Below, piece after piece: positions 35,758-45,300 of a stretch of 64,000 bases of DNA (positions within the stretch are counted from its first letter, which is position 1; every line of letters starts with the position of its first letter). The notes below the pieces were generated by a model, which was not told where the DNA came from, searched no databases, and saw only the letters and a program-made list of their open reading frames with translations. The translations under genes and the position numbers were made by a program. Source of the stretch: Ktedonobacter racemifer DSM 44963 (GTDB lineage Bacteria > Chloroflexota > Ktedonobacteria > Ktedonobacterales > Ktedonobacteraceae); assembly GCF_000178855.1 (NCBI RefSeq), contig NZ_ADVG01000002.1, positions 868,001-932,000 on the forward strand, given 5' to 3'.

Positions 35758-37160
35758 ATGGATCATTGGCAATCAGATGCTTCCCTGCCTGAGCGTGAGC
35801 ATGTGAAGCACGTTGAACACACCCCCGTGCCGCTTGAGGCTGCGGCTCTCACGCCCGTTGCCGCCGCAGCGGCAGCAACGGAGCTCGCCACTACTGCCAC
35901 CTCGGCCGATATGACGGAACAGCTCCGTCCAGAACGCTGGCAATACCTTGGGCTGTCCCTGGCCTTCCTCGCGGTGAGTGCGGTGTGGGGCGCTGGCCTG
36001 CAGGTCTTGTTGCCCCAACAGGTCGCCGCTCTTGTTGGCAATGCGCAGAAGGTGACGGTGTTGGGCCTGGTCACCGGCATGTCAGCCATCGTGGCTATGG
36101 CGTGGGCTCCCATTGCCGGATTGCTTTCGGATCGCACGCGCTCCTGTCTGGGACGCCGCAACATCTGGGTCCTCTTCGGCGCGATTGCCACGGCCCTGCT
36201 CCTGTTGCTCCTGGGGCAGGCCGCGACCATTCCCCTGGTGATTGCGCTCTGGTGCGCGGTTCAGATCACCACCAACTCGATCTCATCGCCCCTCTCCGCG
36301 GTCATTCCCGAACGGTTCCCCATCTCGCGGCGCGGGACCATCTCCGCTCTGACGGGCATTGGCGCTCTGCTGGGAACGTTTCTCGGGGTGGCGATCGGCG
36401 GGTTAACCCGTTCTCTCACTGCTGGCTGGCTCACAGTCGGGGGAGTGGCCCTGGTCCTAGGTGTTCTCTATGCGCTGACCGCGCGCGAGCCTATCCAGGT
36501 GCAAGAGGCTCGCGCGCGGGCTTCGGCCTCCCGCGCGAGAGCCAGGAGGGCAGGAGCGTCGAGCAAGCTTGACCTCCCGCGCAACGCCGACTACTGGTGG
36601 GCGTTTGCCGGGCGCTTCGGGATTATTCTGGGTGGGCAGTCGGCGTCGGCCTACCAGTTTTACATTCTCAGCGACTACCTCCACCTGGGGCAAACCAATC
36701 CCACCCTTCCGGTCACGACAGCCGTCGTCATCCTCAGTGGCCTGTTCACGCTGTTCCTCCTGCCCAGTATGGCAGTGGCAGGCTGGCTCTCTGACAAGGT
36801 GGGACGCATCAAGCCCTTTGTCTTCCTGACCAGCCTCGGCTTCGTTGTGCCCACGGCGTTATTGCTCTTTATTCCCAGTTGGCCCACGATGATCGTGGCC
36901 CAGGTGATCAGCGGCATCGTCTTCGGCATGTACCTCTCGGTCGACCAAGCGTTGATGTCGCGCGTGTTGCCCAATGTGGAAAACGCGGCGTGGGATCTGG
37001 GCATTTTGAACATCGCCAATTCCGGGCCACAGGCCCTTGCCCCTTCGTCGCCAGTCTCATCATTACCTTCCTGGGTGGCTATCACTCGCTGTTCATCTTT
37101 GGCATCGTGGTCGCCGTCCTCGGCGCTCTCACCGTGCGCCAGATCCGTTCCGTGAACTAG
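35758..37160 (+). pseudogene. MFS sugar-type transporter with a C-terminal frameshift
   Basis: The main frame from ATG 35758 (AAGGAG upstream) encodes a 12-span major facilitator protein with a long Ala/Thr-rich N-terminus, the loop IAGLLSDRTRSCLGRRNIWV and the later loop AGWLSDKVGRIKPFV, like GPH-type sugar transporters. After NSGPQALAP the frame turns into serine-rich nonsense. The other frame continues perfectly as PFVASLIITFLGGYHSLFIF to a stop at 37158-37160. One base is missing in CTTGCCCCTTCG near 37038-37045. Only the last membrane helices are affected. It may be a real loss or a sequencing error. It follows the mannosidase and probably imported its substrate. Confidence 0.85.
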
Positions 37161-37212
37161 GACGCATGCGGGTTGTGTTGCAAAAAACGAGAGAAGTAAG
37201 GAGAGAGAAAAA

Positions 37213-37299
37213 ATGGCTTTTTACACCAATTCCCAAGGGCTGAACATTTCATATAAGGAGGCAGGCGACAAAAACGCGAAGACAGTCCTTCAGGGATAA
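37213..37299 (+). pseudogene. N-terminal scrap of an alpha/beta hydrolase
   Basis: ATG 37213 follows AAGGAGAGAGAAAAA. Twenty-eight codons (GLNISYKEAGDKNAKTVLQG at the end) match the start of common alpha/beta hydrolases up to just before the oxyanion H-G motif, and then TAA follows. The rest of the gene is absent. The stretch up to 37447 holds nothing else except the leader of the next gene. Confidence 0.5.
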
Positions 37300-37447
37300 T
37301 AGGTCGCTTTCTACCTAGTTGCTCTTGATAAAGTCACTCATGACCCAATGGTGTGAAAGGAAGTTGACGATGCCTAAATGAACAGACCAAGAGCCCACTG
37401 TACTGTTTATTGATCTGAAAACCGTCTATTCAAAGGAGGAACATTTC

Positions 37448-38332
37448 ATGAAAATTGGCGCCGCTTCATACGCTTTCGGTGGAATAGCCAGCTATCTCGG
37501 CCTTGGCCCGACACTCCCTGAAAAACTCAAGGCGATCAAGGCTCTTGGCTTTGACACCGTTGAACTGCTCACTGTTGACCTTGAGAACGATATCGAAGAT
37601 ATCAAAAAATGGCTGGACGAAACAGGCCTTGAGGTCTCCTCCATTCACGCCGAACCGACAGAGGATATCGTCAAAGCGATGGCTGCTCTCGGCGGCAAAG
37701 CCGTTATCTGGGCAGGAACACCCTTTTGCAACAAGGCTGAGGCGATCGAGGTTGCGCATCAGCTCGATGAAATGGCCCAAATGGCAGAACCCTATGGCAT
37801 CAAGGTTGGGTATCACAACCACAGCCAGGAATTCTACTTTGACGAAGGCAAATCCCTTCTCGAGCATCTTTTCGACAACAGTTCCAAATGCTTCTCGCAG
37901 CTTGATTGCGGCTGGGCCATGGGCGCCGGCATGTATCCTCCGTACTTCATCCGCAAATACAAGAACCGCATCCTCTCCATCCACGTCAAGGAGAACAGCA
38001 AGGTTGTGGGGCCTGGTGGTGTTCCGGCGTCACGCCACGATCAGCCGGATAATCGATGGGCAGCTTTTGCCAATGTCAAGGAACTGCCTGTTGAGGAGCG
38101 GCAGAAAATACTCGAAAACCTCAGCGAGATGGTCGAGGCGAGCGGGAACGGCATGGAGCTCCAATGCAAAATAGGCGCCCCCGAATCCAATATCGATTGG
38201 AAGGAGGTAAAAAAAGCGCTTGATGAGCAGGACTTTGACGCTTTCTGGGTCGTCGAGCGTGAAGGTTTCTATGACGAGCACGACAAGTGCCTGGCGGATG
38301 ACCTCAAATGGATAAGAGAAAATATTAATTAA
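37448..38332 (+). CDS. Sugar phosphate isomerase/epimerase-like TIM barrel
   Basis: 294 residues of the xylose-isomerase-like barrel family. The start MKIGAASYAFGG, the metal-site region LEVSSIHAEPTEDI, KVGYHNHSQEF (about residues 119-129), SQLDCGWAMGAG (about 150) and ILSIHVKENS (about 175) place the metal-binding Glu, His and Asp residues of the family. These enzymes isomerise or epimerise sugars and inositols in the cytoplasm. A strong site AAAGGAGGAACATTTC precedes ATG 37448. The next gene starts ten bases after the stop, so they are one operon. The specific sugar cannot be told. Confidence 0.87.
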   Translation: MKIGAASYAFGGIASYLGLGPTLPEKLKAIKALGFDTVELLTVDLENDIEDIKKWLDETGLEVSSIHAEPTEDIVKAMAALGGKAVIWAGTPFCNKAEAIEVAHQLDEMAQMAEPYGIKVGYHNHSQEFYFDEGKSLLEHLFDNSSKCFSQLDCGWAMGAGMYPPYFIRKYKNRILSIHVKENSKVVGPGGVPASRHDQPDNRWAAFANVKELPVEERQKILENLSEMVEASGNGMELQCKIGAPESNIDWKEVKKALDEQDFDAFWVVEREGFYDEHDKCLADDLKWIRENIN

Positions 38333-38341
38333 TAAAGGAGC

Positions 38342-38920
38342 ATGTACATTTTGAAAGTTAAAAATATTGCACACCTGGCATATCGCGTAACCGATTTGGA
38401 CAAATCTCTGGAGTTTTATGTGGATTGCCTGGGGCTCAAAAAGAAGTTTCAATTATTGTATTCAGATCTGGTTGCTTCCATGAGCAAAGCAGCAAAAGAC
38501 AATCCTGGGATGAAAGAATACCTGGAAAGGCTGGAAGCGCGCAAAGATGATGTGTGGTTGACGTATCTTGAGGTTGTGCCAGGCCAATTTCTGGAATTGT
38601 TCCCGGGTGAAGAAGTGGCTCTGCCCAAGGAGTTCGTGCCACCTGAATTCAGGGACTTGATCGGCGCTGAAACGCCTGGGGACTCAAAAGGCAAGCCCAT
38701 GCCCTTTTCGAACCAGCACGGGTTCATGCATCTGTCGCTTGAAGTGGATGACATTCATAAGGCAAGAGAAGAGTTGGTGGCTGAGAATGCCAAAGTAGTG
38801 TCTGAGGTTTCTATGGGGCTGGAACAAACTTATCAGTTCTGGGCTTTGGACCCGGACGGCAACCCGATTGAGTTCATGCAGTATACTGCGGATTCGTGGC
38901 AGATAAAGGGTAAGCCCTAA
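38342..38920 (+). CDS. VOC-superfamily glyoxalase-like protein
   Basis: Up to 192 residues. The four metal-ligand positions of a glyoxalase fold are visible: AHLAYRV, GQFLELFPG, GFMHLSLEV and GNPIEFMQYT. Two beta-alpha-beta modules are separated by a charged insert (about residues 45-65) that is longer than usual. The AAAGGAG at 38334-38340 is too close to ATG 38342, so the TTG at 38351 could be the working start. It is in an operon with the sugar isomerase-like gene. The chemistry may be a lyase, isomerase or dioxygenase and is not decided. Confidence 0.85.
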   Translation: MYILKVKNIAHLAYRVTDLDKSLEFYVDCLGLKKKFQLLYSDLVASMSKAAKDNPGMKEYLERLEARKDDVWLTYLEVVPGQFLELFPGEEVALPKEFVPPEFRDLIGAETPGDSKGKPMPFSNQHGFMHLSLEVDDIHKAREELVAENAKVVSEVSMGLEQTYQFWALDPDGNPIEFMQYTADSWQIKGKP

Positions 38921-39031
38921 TGCTTCTTTGAGCATTATCGGGGAAAGCAGGACGGTGTTTTTTGGAGAGAGATACGCTAGGATTCCTCAAGCGACCTGCG
39001 TCTGTTTCCCTGTGAACGAAAGGAGCCATGT

Positions 39032-39826
39032 ATGAACGATGCATTGCACTCTCAGTTTGTTGATGTTGGCGTGAGAAGATTGGCGGTGAAAGATCTGGGA
39101 CAAGGAACACCGGTGGTGGTGCTGGAGATGGGAATGGCGGGAACAAGCCAGATGTTCGACCATATTGCACCGAAGATCGCGGAATGGACGCGAGTGATCT
39201 GGTATGATCGAGGCGGGTTAGGGCAGAGCGATCCAGCACCGGAGCCACGAACCTTTCGAGATCGGATCGAGGATTTGCATACCCTGCTCCAAAGGATGAA
39301 GGTATCGGGACCCTTTGTGCTGGCTGGGCATTCGATGGGAGGAGAATTGGTCAGGTTGTATGCCGCCTGCTATCCCCAGGATGTGGCTGCTCTGCTCCTC
39401 ATCGACGCCGCTCATGAGACCCAACGCTAGCGGCTGTTAGCCGCGTTACCTGCCGCGGAGCCTGGTGAGCATCCCTGGATTACTCAAAGGCGTTTGAGCC
39501 TGAGCGAGAAATGGAAGCAGCCCATCAATGACGAACGCATTGATCAGGTTGCCAGCTTTGAACAGATGCGGATCTGCACCAGTTTGGGAAATCTTCCTTT
39601 GGTGGTTATCACTAGGGGACGCGATCCCAATACTGGAGAGGACGCGCCTCAAGAGATCCTCGATGTGTGGGAACGCATCTGGTGGCAACTCCAATGTGAG
39701 CAAGCAGCCTTATCAACCAACAGCCGACACGTCATCGCCGAAAACAGCGGACATTTGATTAACAAGGATGAACCAGAGCTGATCATTGAAGAGATCCGTA
39801 GGATCGTCTCCTCTCTCAGAGAGTAG
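39032..39826 (+). pseudogene. Alpha/beta hydrolase with an in-frame amber stop
   Basis: ATG 39032 follows AAAGGAG. The first part contains RVIWYDRGGLGQSDPAP and the nucleophile elbow VLAGHSMGGELVRLYA. A TAG at 39428-39430 ends the frame, but the same frame continues without a gap as RLLAALPAAEPGEHPWITQR and reaches the catalytic histidine in IAENSGHLINKDEPELI before stopping at 39826. Only one base change is needed to restore a normal 264-residue enzyme. Unless the stop is read through, the protein lacks its catalytic histidine. Confidence 0.8.
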
Positions 39827-39834
39827 CGCCAAGG

Positions 39835-39868
39835 CCCTGAAGATGAACCGGTCAATTTATCTTCAGGG
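39835..39868. terminator. Hairpin behind the hydrolase gene
   Basis: Arms CCCTGAAGAT (39835-39844) and ATCTTCAGGG (39859-39868) with a 14-base loop lie directly after the hydrolase stop. No T-tract follows, so the terminator function is only likely by position. Confidence 0.45.
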
Positions 39869-39924
39869 GCTCACTTCTCCCCTATCCGCAAAACATTGAA
39901 CCGCACCCTTGATCGGTGGAGAGA

Positions 39925-39953
39925 TTGACATCCCCGGAAATCTTCTTTATACT
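39925..39953 (+). promoter_or_regulatory. Strong sigma-70 promoter for the ABC-F gene
   Basis: Perfect -35 TTGACA (39925-39930), 17-base spacing and -10 TATACT (39948-39953). The next gene start is 40301, giving a leader of about 340 bases. The leader holds a very short frame, MSPVHR, at 40007-40027 with AGGAG upstream. Long leaders with tiny ORFs are usual for antibiotic-induced ABC-F genes controlled by attenuation. Confidence 0.6.
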
Positions 39954-40300
39954 TGAGCAAGAAATTACTTTTGATTCTCTACTTCTTCAGGAGCAGACCC
40001 TTCAACATGAGCCCAGTTCACAGATAAAACCTCGTTTCGTCACAAAAAATCTCGCGTTATGCAACGTTGAGATGGCTGAATCGCTTCTTTATTGACGATA
40101 TCGCCTCTGACAATAACTGACTGCTTGCATATGGTGCTCATGTTTCCTGGAAGCGCTACATATCCGTGCGCCCTCTTCATCCCCCCTAGCGCTGTCAACG
40201 GCACCTCTATGGGTTCACATATCACATTTGTTGCGAGCACCCCAACACCTGGCAGCCAGAAGAGGCCTCACCTTGCAAAAAAACATTGGGGTACATTACT

Positions 40301-42004
40301 ATGCTTATTACTGTGCGCTCGCTTACGAAGGCTTATGGAGCCATTGTTGTCCTACATGATGTCTCTTTTGTCTTGAATGCCTCCGATCGCATTGGCGTTG
40401 TTGGGCCAAATGGTGTGGGAAAATCAACACTGCTCCGCATACTCATTGGACAGGAGGAGCCAGAGTCTGGCAAAGTCTCTCTCGCACCCGACGTCGAGGT
40501 CGGCTACCAACCACAGCAAGCATCCGACCATCTACAGGGGGGTGGCACAAGTATTCAGGATCTGCTTCTGCAAGCAACCGGCAATCTGCGTCAACTTGAG
40601 GAGCGCATGCATGAACTCGAAATGGCTATGGCTATGGCCGATGCAGATCATATCGACCCACTTCTGAACGAATATAGCCATGTCTCCGGCAGGTTTCAGG
40701 ATCTGGGCGGCTATGAAATTGATTATAGGATAGAACAGATCATGTCAGGCCTCCATATCAATGCACTGCCGAGAGAACGAAATGTGGAGATTCTTTCTGG
40801 TGGCGAACGCGCACGCGTCGGGCTCGCTGCCCTTTTATTGCGCTCTCCCGATGTGCTCCTGCTGGACGAGCCAACGAACCACCTCGATTTCGCCAGCATG
40901 GAATGGTTAGAGTCCTATCTGACCAACTATCGCGGCGCGCTCCTGATGGTCTCGCACGATCGCCAGTTTCTGAACCGGGCCGTTAACCAGATTTTCGAGA
41001 TCAACGAGAATGATCGCAGCTTGCACAGCTATACCGGCAACTACGATGCCTATGTTCAGACGCAAGCAAACGCGCGTGCAAAATGGGAGGTAGACTATGA
41101 ACGACAACAGGAGGAAATGCAAGAATTACGCAAGCGCATCAAAGATGCGGAACGCAATGTTGGGCATGCCAACCGAACTGCGCCACGTGATAATGACAAA
41201 TTTGTTCGCTACTTCCTTGCACAGGGCAAACAGAATGCCGTCTCAAGCATCGTACGCACCGCCGAGGTTCGGCTCGAGCGAATCGAGGCCAATCCCATTC
41301 CTAAGCCCCCTGAGTTGATACGCGTCAAATCGCAGTTCACCACAGAGCCTCTCCGTTCGCAAGAAGTCATCACTCTGATTAACGTCAGCAAGCAATTTGG
41401 CGAAAAAAAACTCTTTCAAGATATCACCCATACCATCCGACCCGAAGCTCGTATCCTGCTCACAGGACCCAACGGAGCGGGCAAAACAACGCTCTTCAAG
41501 ATCATCATGGGACAGGAGCAGCCCGATAGTGGTCAGGTCCAGCTCGCTTCCGGAGTGCGCATCGGCTATCTCTCCCAAGAAGCTGAGACGATTGATCCAG
41601 ATAAGACGGTACTCGAGGCTTATCGTCATCAACAGGTAGGCTTTGAAGGAGAGTTTATCGGACGCTTGCTGGGGTATGGCCTGTTTCGCCTTGAAGATAT
41701 GCAGAAAAAAGTGCGCTCTCTCAGCCATGGACAGAAGCGTAAACTGGAGATCGCCTGCTTGATGGCACAACATCCCAATGTATTGCTGCTCGACGAGCCG
41801 ACGAACTATATCAGCTTGGATGTGCTTGAGGCATTTGAAGAGGCCATCTTGCAATTTCCAGGGCCAGTCATCGCTATCTCGCACGATCGCTGGTTTATTC
41901 AGCGCTATGGCGGAGAGCTCTGGACGCTGGATCAGGGCCAGCTCTCGATAAACACAGAGCGAGCTTCAGGATATCTCCACTCCACGTGGCAAGACGTCGA
42001 CTAA
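40301..42004 (+). CDS. ABC-F family ATPase (ribosome protection type)
   Basis: About 567 residues with two ABC domains and no membrane part. Domain one has Walker A GPNGVGKSTLL, signature LSGGERARVGLAALL and Walker B VLLLDEPTNHLD. Domain two has GPNGAGKTTLF, LSHGQKRKLEIACLM and VLLLDEPTNYISLD. The charged linker between them (about residues 240-330, QQEEMQELRKRIKDAERNVG) is the P-site tRNA interaction motif. ABC-F proteins bind the ribosomal E site and either help translation or push out antibiotics. The linker length and the regulated leader favour the resistance type. The second Walker B has NYIS in place of the usual NHLS/D. Confidence 0.9.
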   Translation: MLITVRSLTKAYGAIVVLHDVSFVLNASDRIGVVGPNGVGKSTLLRILIGQEEPESGKVSLAPDVEVGYQPQQASDHLQGGGTSIQDLLLQATGNLRQLEERMHELEMAMAMADADHIDPLLNEYSHVSGRFQDLGGYEIDYRIEQIMSGLHINALPRERNVEILSGGERARVGLAALLLRSPDVLLLDEPTNHLDFASMEWLESYLTNYRGALLMVSHDRQFLNRAVNQIFEINENDRSLHSYTGNYDAYVQTQANARAKWEVDYERQQEEMQELRKRIKDAERNVGHANRTAPRDNDKFVRYFLAQGKQNAVSSIVRTAEVRLERIEANPIPKPPELIRVKSQFTTEPLRSQEVITLINVSKQFGEKKLFQDITHTIRPEARILLTGPNGAGKTTLFKIIMGQEQPDSGQVQLASGVRIGYLSQEAETIDPDKTVLEAYRHQQVGFEGEFIGRLLGYGLFRLEDMQKKVRSLSHGQKRKLEIACLMAQHPNVLLLDEPTNYISLDVLEAFEEAILQFPGPVIAISHDRWFIQRYGGELWTLDQGQLSINTERASGYLHSTWQDVD

Positions 42005-42261
42005 AAGGAAGGCAATATGAGTCATCCCGAATTTTTTTAGAACCTTTTCTCCCGTTGTTATCCGATCAAGAGAGACGGCCATCGTTCTTGGACCAGACTC
42101 ACAGCTTCAGCATCTCAGAGGAGAACTGAAGCCGCCTGAGAGCTCCTCTCAACAGATGAGGAACCATGTATGGTCGCATCTTGATTGACTCAACAGACCG
42201 CCACAGGAGTCTCCCGCCGTTCACGCCTGACTGTTATACACATGTAACATAGGTGACGACT

Positions 42262-42300
42262 CCCCACGGCTACAAGCCGGGGGCTTCTGGAATGACGCGG
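42262..42300 (-). ncRNA. Right-end hairpin, 3' part of an omega RNA for the third tnpB
   Basis: The hairpin with arms CCCCCGGCT and AGCCGTGGGG lies just after the tnpB stop codon and before the right border, where the RNA guide scaffold of TnpB ends. The guide would begin at about 42252 on the minus strand (CTATGTTACATG). The 5' end, inside tnpB, cannot be set. Confidence 0.4.
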
Positions 42301-45300
42301 CTGTGTCGTCCCACAGCGATGAAGGCTTCTACAAGGATGTTTTTGCTCCCGTTGTGGTCTCGGTCGATGACCAGACCACAATGGGGACACTCATAGACCC
42401 GGACAGAGAGCGGCATCGGCTGGCAATGCCCACACGCCGAGCAGATTTGGCTCGTGTAGGCCGGGTTCACTCGCACGACTTGCCGCCCAGCCTCTTCCGC
42501 TTTGGCTTGCAACCGTCCGAAAAACTGCGACCACGAGACATCAGCAATGCTTTTTGCCAGTTTCGGGTTGCGAATCATATTCCGTACCACCAGCGCTTCC
42601 ACCGCAAGCAACCCGAATCGTTTCATGAGCTTGCAGACCTCTTGCTCAATGAAGTTCTTTCTTCGATTCCCAATCCGTTCATACACCCGAGCCACCACTT
42701 TGCGCTTCTTCGTCCGCTTTTTGCTCCCTTTGGGAGCCTTCGACAGCTTGCGCTGGACACGAGCAAACGCCGCCTCCTCAGCCCGGAAAAAGCGCGGGTT
42801 GGCAATCGCTTCTCCGGTCGAGAGATAGGCAAAGGTAGAGAGTCCCACGTCAATCCCAACGGCTTCCCCCGCTTCTGGAAGTCGCGACGAGAGCGCCTCT
42901 TCCTTTGGGATCTCGACACTGATACTGACAAACCACTTTCCCGTTTGGGTCCGTTTGACAATGGCTGTTTTTGGGGTTCCTTTGATTGGTCGATGCATGA
43001 TCATCTTGACATGCCCCAATTTTGTGAGGACAAGCGTCCCTTTGTTCCCTTTGGTCCCTGGGAGAAGGTTGAAGCTATTGCCGTACTGTTTAAATGTCAA
43101 AGAAGCATAGCGCGAACGCGAGCGAAACCTCGGATATCCTGGCACCTCTCTGTTCTCCACTCGCCGGAAGAAGTCATCGAATGCCCGGTCCACTCGTTTC
43201 ACCGCATCTTGCAGCACTTGCGATGGCACCTCCCCCAGTTCCGGTCGGACGCGCTTGCACCCTGGCAATTCGGCACATTGAGATTCATAGGAGAGGGAGA
43301 CGCCTGCCATGCGATAGGCACTTTTGCGTTCATCGAGCGCCGCATTGTAGACCTCACAGCACAAGCCAAGCCACGCTTGAAGCGTGCTCACTTGCTTGTG
43401 GGTCGGATAAACTAAGCGCATGGGTCGCCCCATCCGCTCGTCTGCAAAACCGAGCATGAAGATTTCTCTTCACTCGGCTCCTCAGTCATATGGCCCTTGT
43501 TATGGGTACCATGTCTTTGGTCGTGGCAATGTCGGTGGAGAGCACACTTGTTACTCAGTTCCTCTCCTCCTCCCTCACTTTTAGGAGTGATGTGGTCTAT
43601 CTCGATTTGATCTCCTTCGCGGAACTGCAAATCGCACCATCTACACTTGCCTTGCTGCTTCAGAAGCAGCATCGCCAGTGTTCCTCTCGTTGTTGGGTGG
43701 TTTTTCAGTCGTTGGCTCCAATACAAGAGGTTTCCGTCATAGGGGCTGGCAGCACCTTTTACTTTGACATGTCGTTGGATCTTCGTCGCATCATGCCTTC
43801 TCAGGTCATAGTCTTCGGAGGTTGCAAAGATGCCGTGTTGGCCTTCGCCTCTCTTCCAGTACCTTTGCCTAATCCAATGTCTGTTTTTGTTTGGGTGCCT
43901 GCGAATTGCCCACGACCATAGCTGTTGCTGGAGAATGTAATCGCATCTACTGTACTCAGCCTTGGAGCAGACTGTTCTGTAGTAATTGGACCATCCCCTG
44001 ATGATGGCAGAAAGCTCCTTAATCAGTTGGCCTTGCGGCGCTGATCTCCGTTTGTCGATTTGCTGCTTCATCTGGGCTATGTGTCGTTTGACGGCTTCTT
44101 TGCTCGGTTTGATGATCGTTTTGAAGCCAAGTGGGGTGCCTTGTGAGTTGGTCCCTGTACGGTTCTTTCCTACCGGATATTGCCGGATGGAAAATCCTAG
44201 AAACTCGAATCCCACATTTCCTTCATAGGGTGTGAGTGTGTGGGTGATTCTCGTTTTACTTGGCTTCAGTTCCAGTCCCATGTCCTTTAACCAGTCATTG
44301 ATTCTTGTTTTCACTTCAAGGATGGTTTCTAACGTTGAATGAAAGACCACCAGATCATCAGCGTATCGTACCATTTGGGGTTTATCCCTTGTGGTCCTCT
44401 TTACGCCTTTGAGAGCCTCTTCCAGTCCGTGCAACGCTATATTCATGAGTAAAGGGGAGACCACGCCACCCTGCGGGGTTCCGCTGGGTGTGGGTGTGAA
44501 TTCTCCCTCTGTCATGACTCCCGATTTGAGCCAGGCCTGGACGGTCTGTCTCAGACGTGGATAGGTCTGAAGTTTTTTCAAGAGTGCTGCCTGGTCAATG
44601 TTATCGAAACAACCCCGGATGTCGGCGTCAAAGACATATTTTGCCTTTTTTCCGATATCAGAAAAGATTGCTGCGATAGCATCATGACAAGATCGTCCAG
44701 GGCGAAAACCATAGCTGTTCACTTCAAAGCGAGCTTCTCATTCTGGTTCGAGCGCGAATTTTACAAGACATTGTCGTCCACGCTCATACATCGTAGGCAT
44801 CTTCACAGCACACTACCTCCTTTGACAAGCCATCTGTGGAATGGGTGACCGTCACTCATCCATGCCATCCCTTGCATGGTCAATGCGTGCAACTCATTCG
44901 CGTGCGCCGCGGCGCAGATCCTGACCTCATCATTCGCCTGCCCGATGGCTACCACGGAGCGATTGCGGCCAGCTTGACCGATTACGCAGGAGCTTCCGAG
45001 GCTGATTCTGGCGCGACTGGCGCGACTGAACTGCCCTTGCTCTTGCTTGAAGGGTTGTGGAAGATGGCTCAATTCATTGAGCAGCGTCGCCAGTGTCATC
45101 CACTTGCAGGAGGTCCTACGATATGAGCGTGCTCGTCGTGTTTGCTCTGATCGGTGCTCGACAAGGAGGGGTGCATATGGTACCCATGTCATCACACTCA
45201 TGTTCTCATGACCTGCAGGTAACGCCAGTCCAGGTCTGGCCGACACTCTCTCATGATCTGCGTACTCGTATTGTTGTTTTACTGGCTGAGCTCGCGTTGC

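Noticed and set aside
42303..43415. 370-codon plus-strand frame
   Set aside because: Antisense to tnpB exon 2, with no conserved motif of its own.
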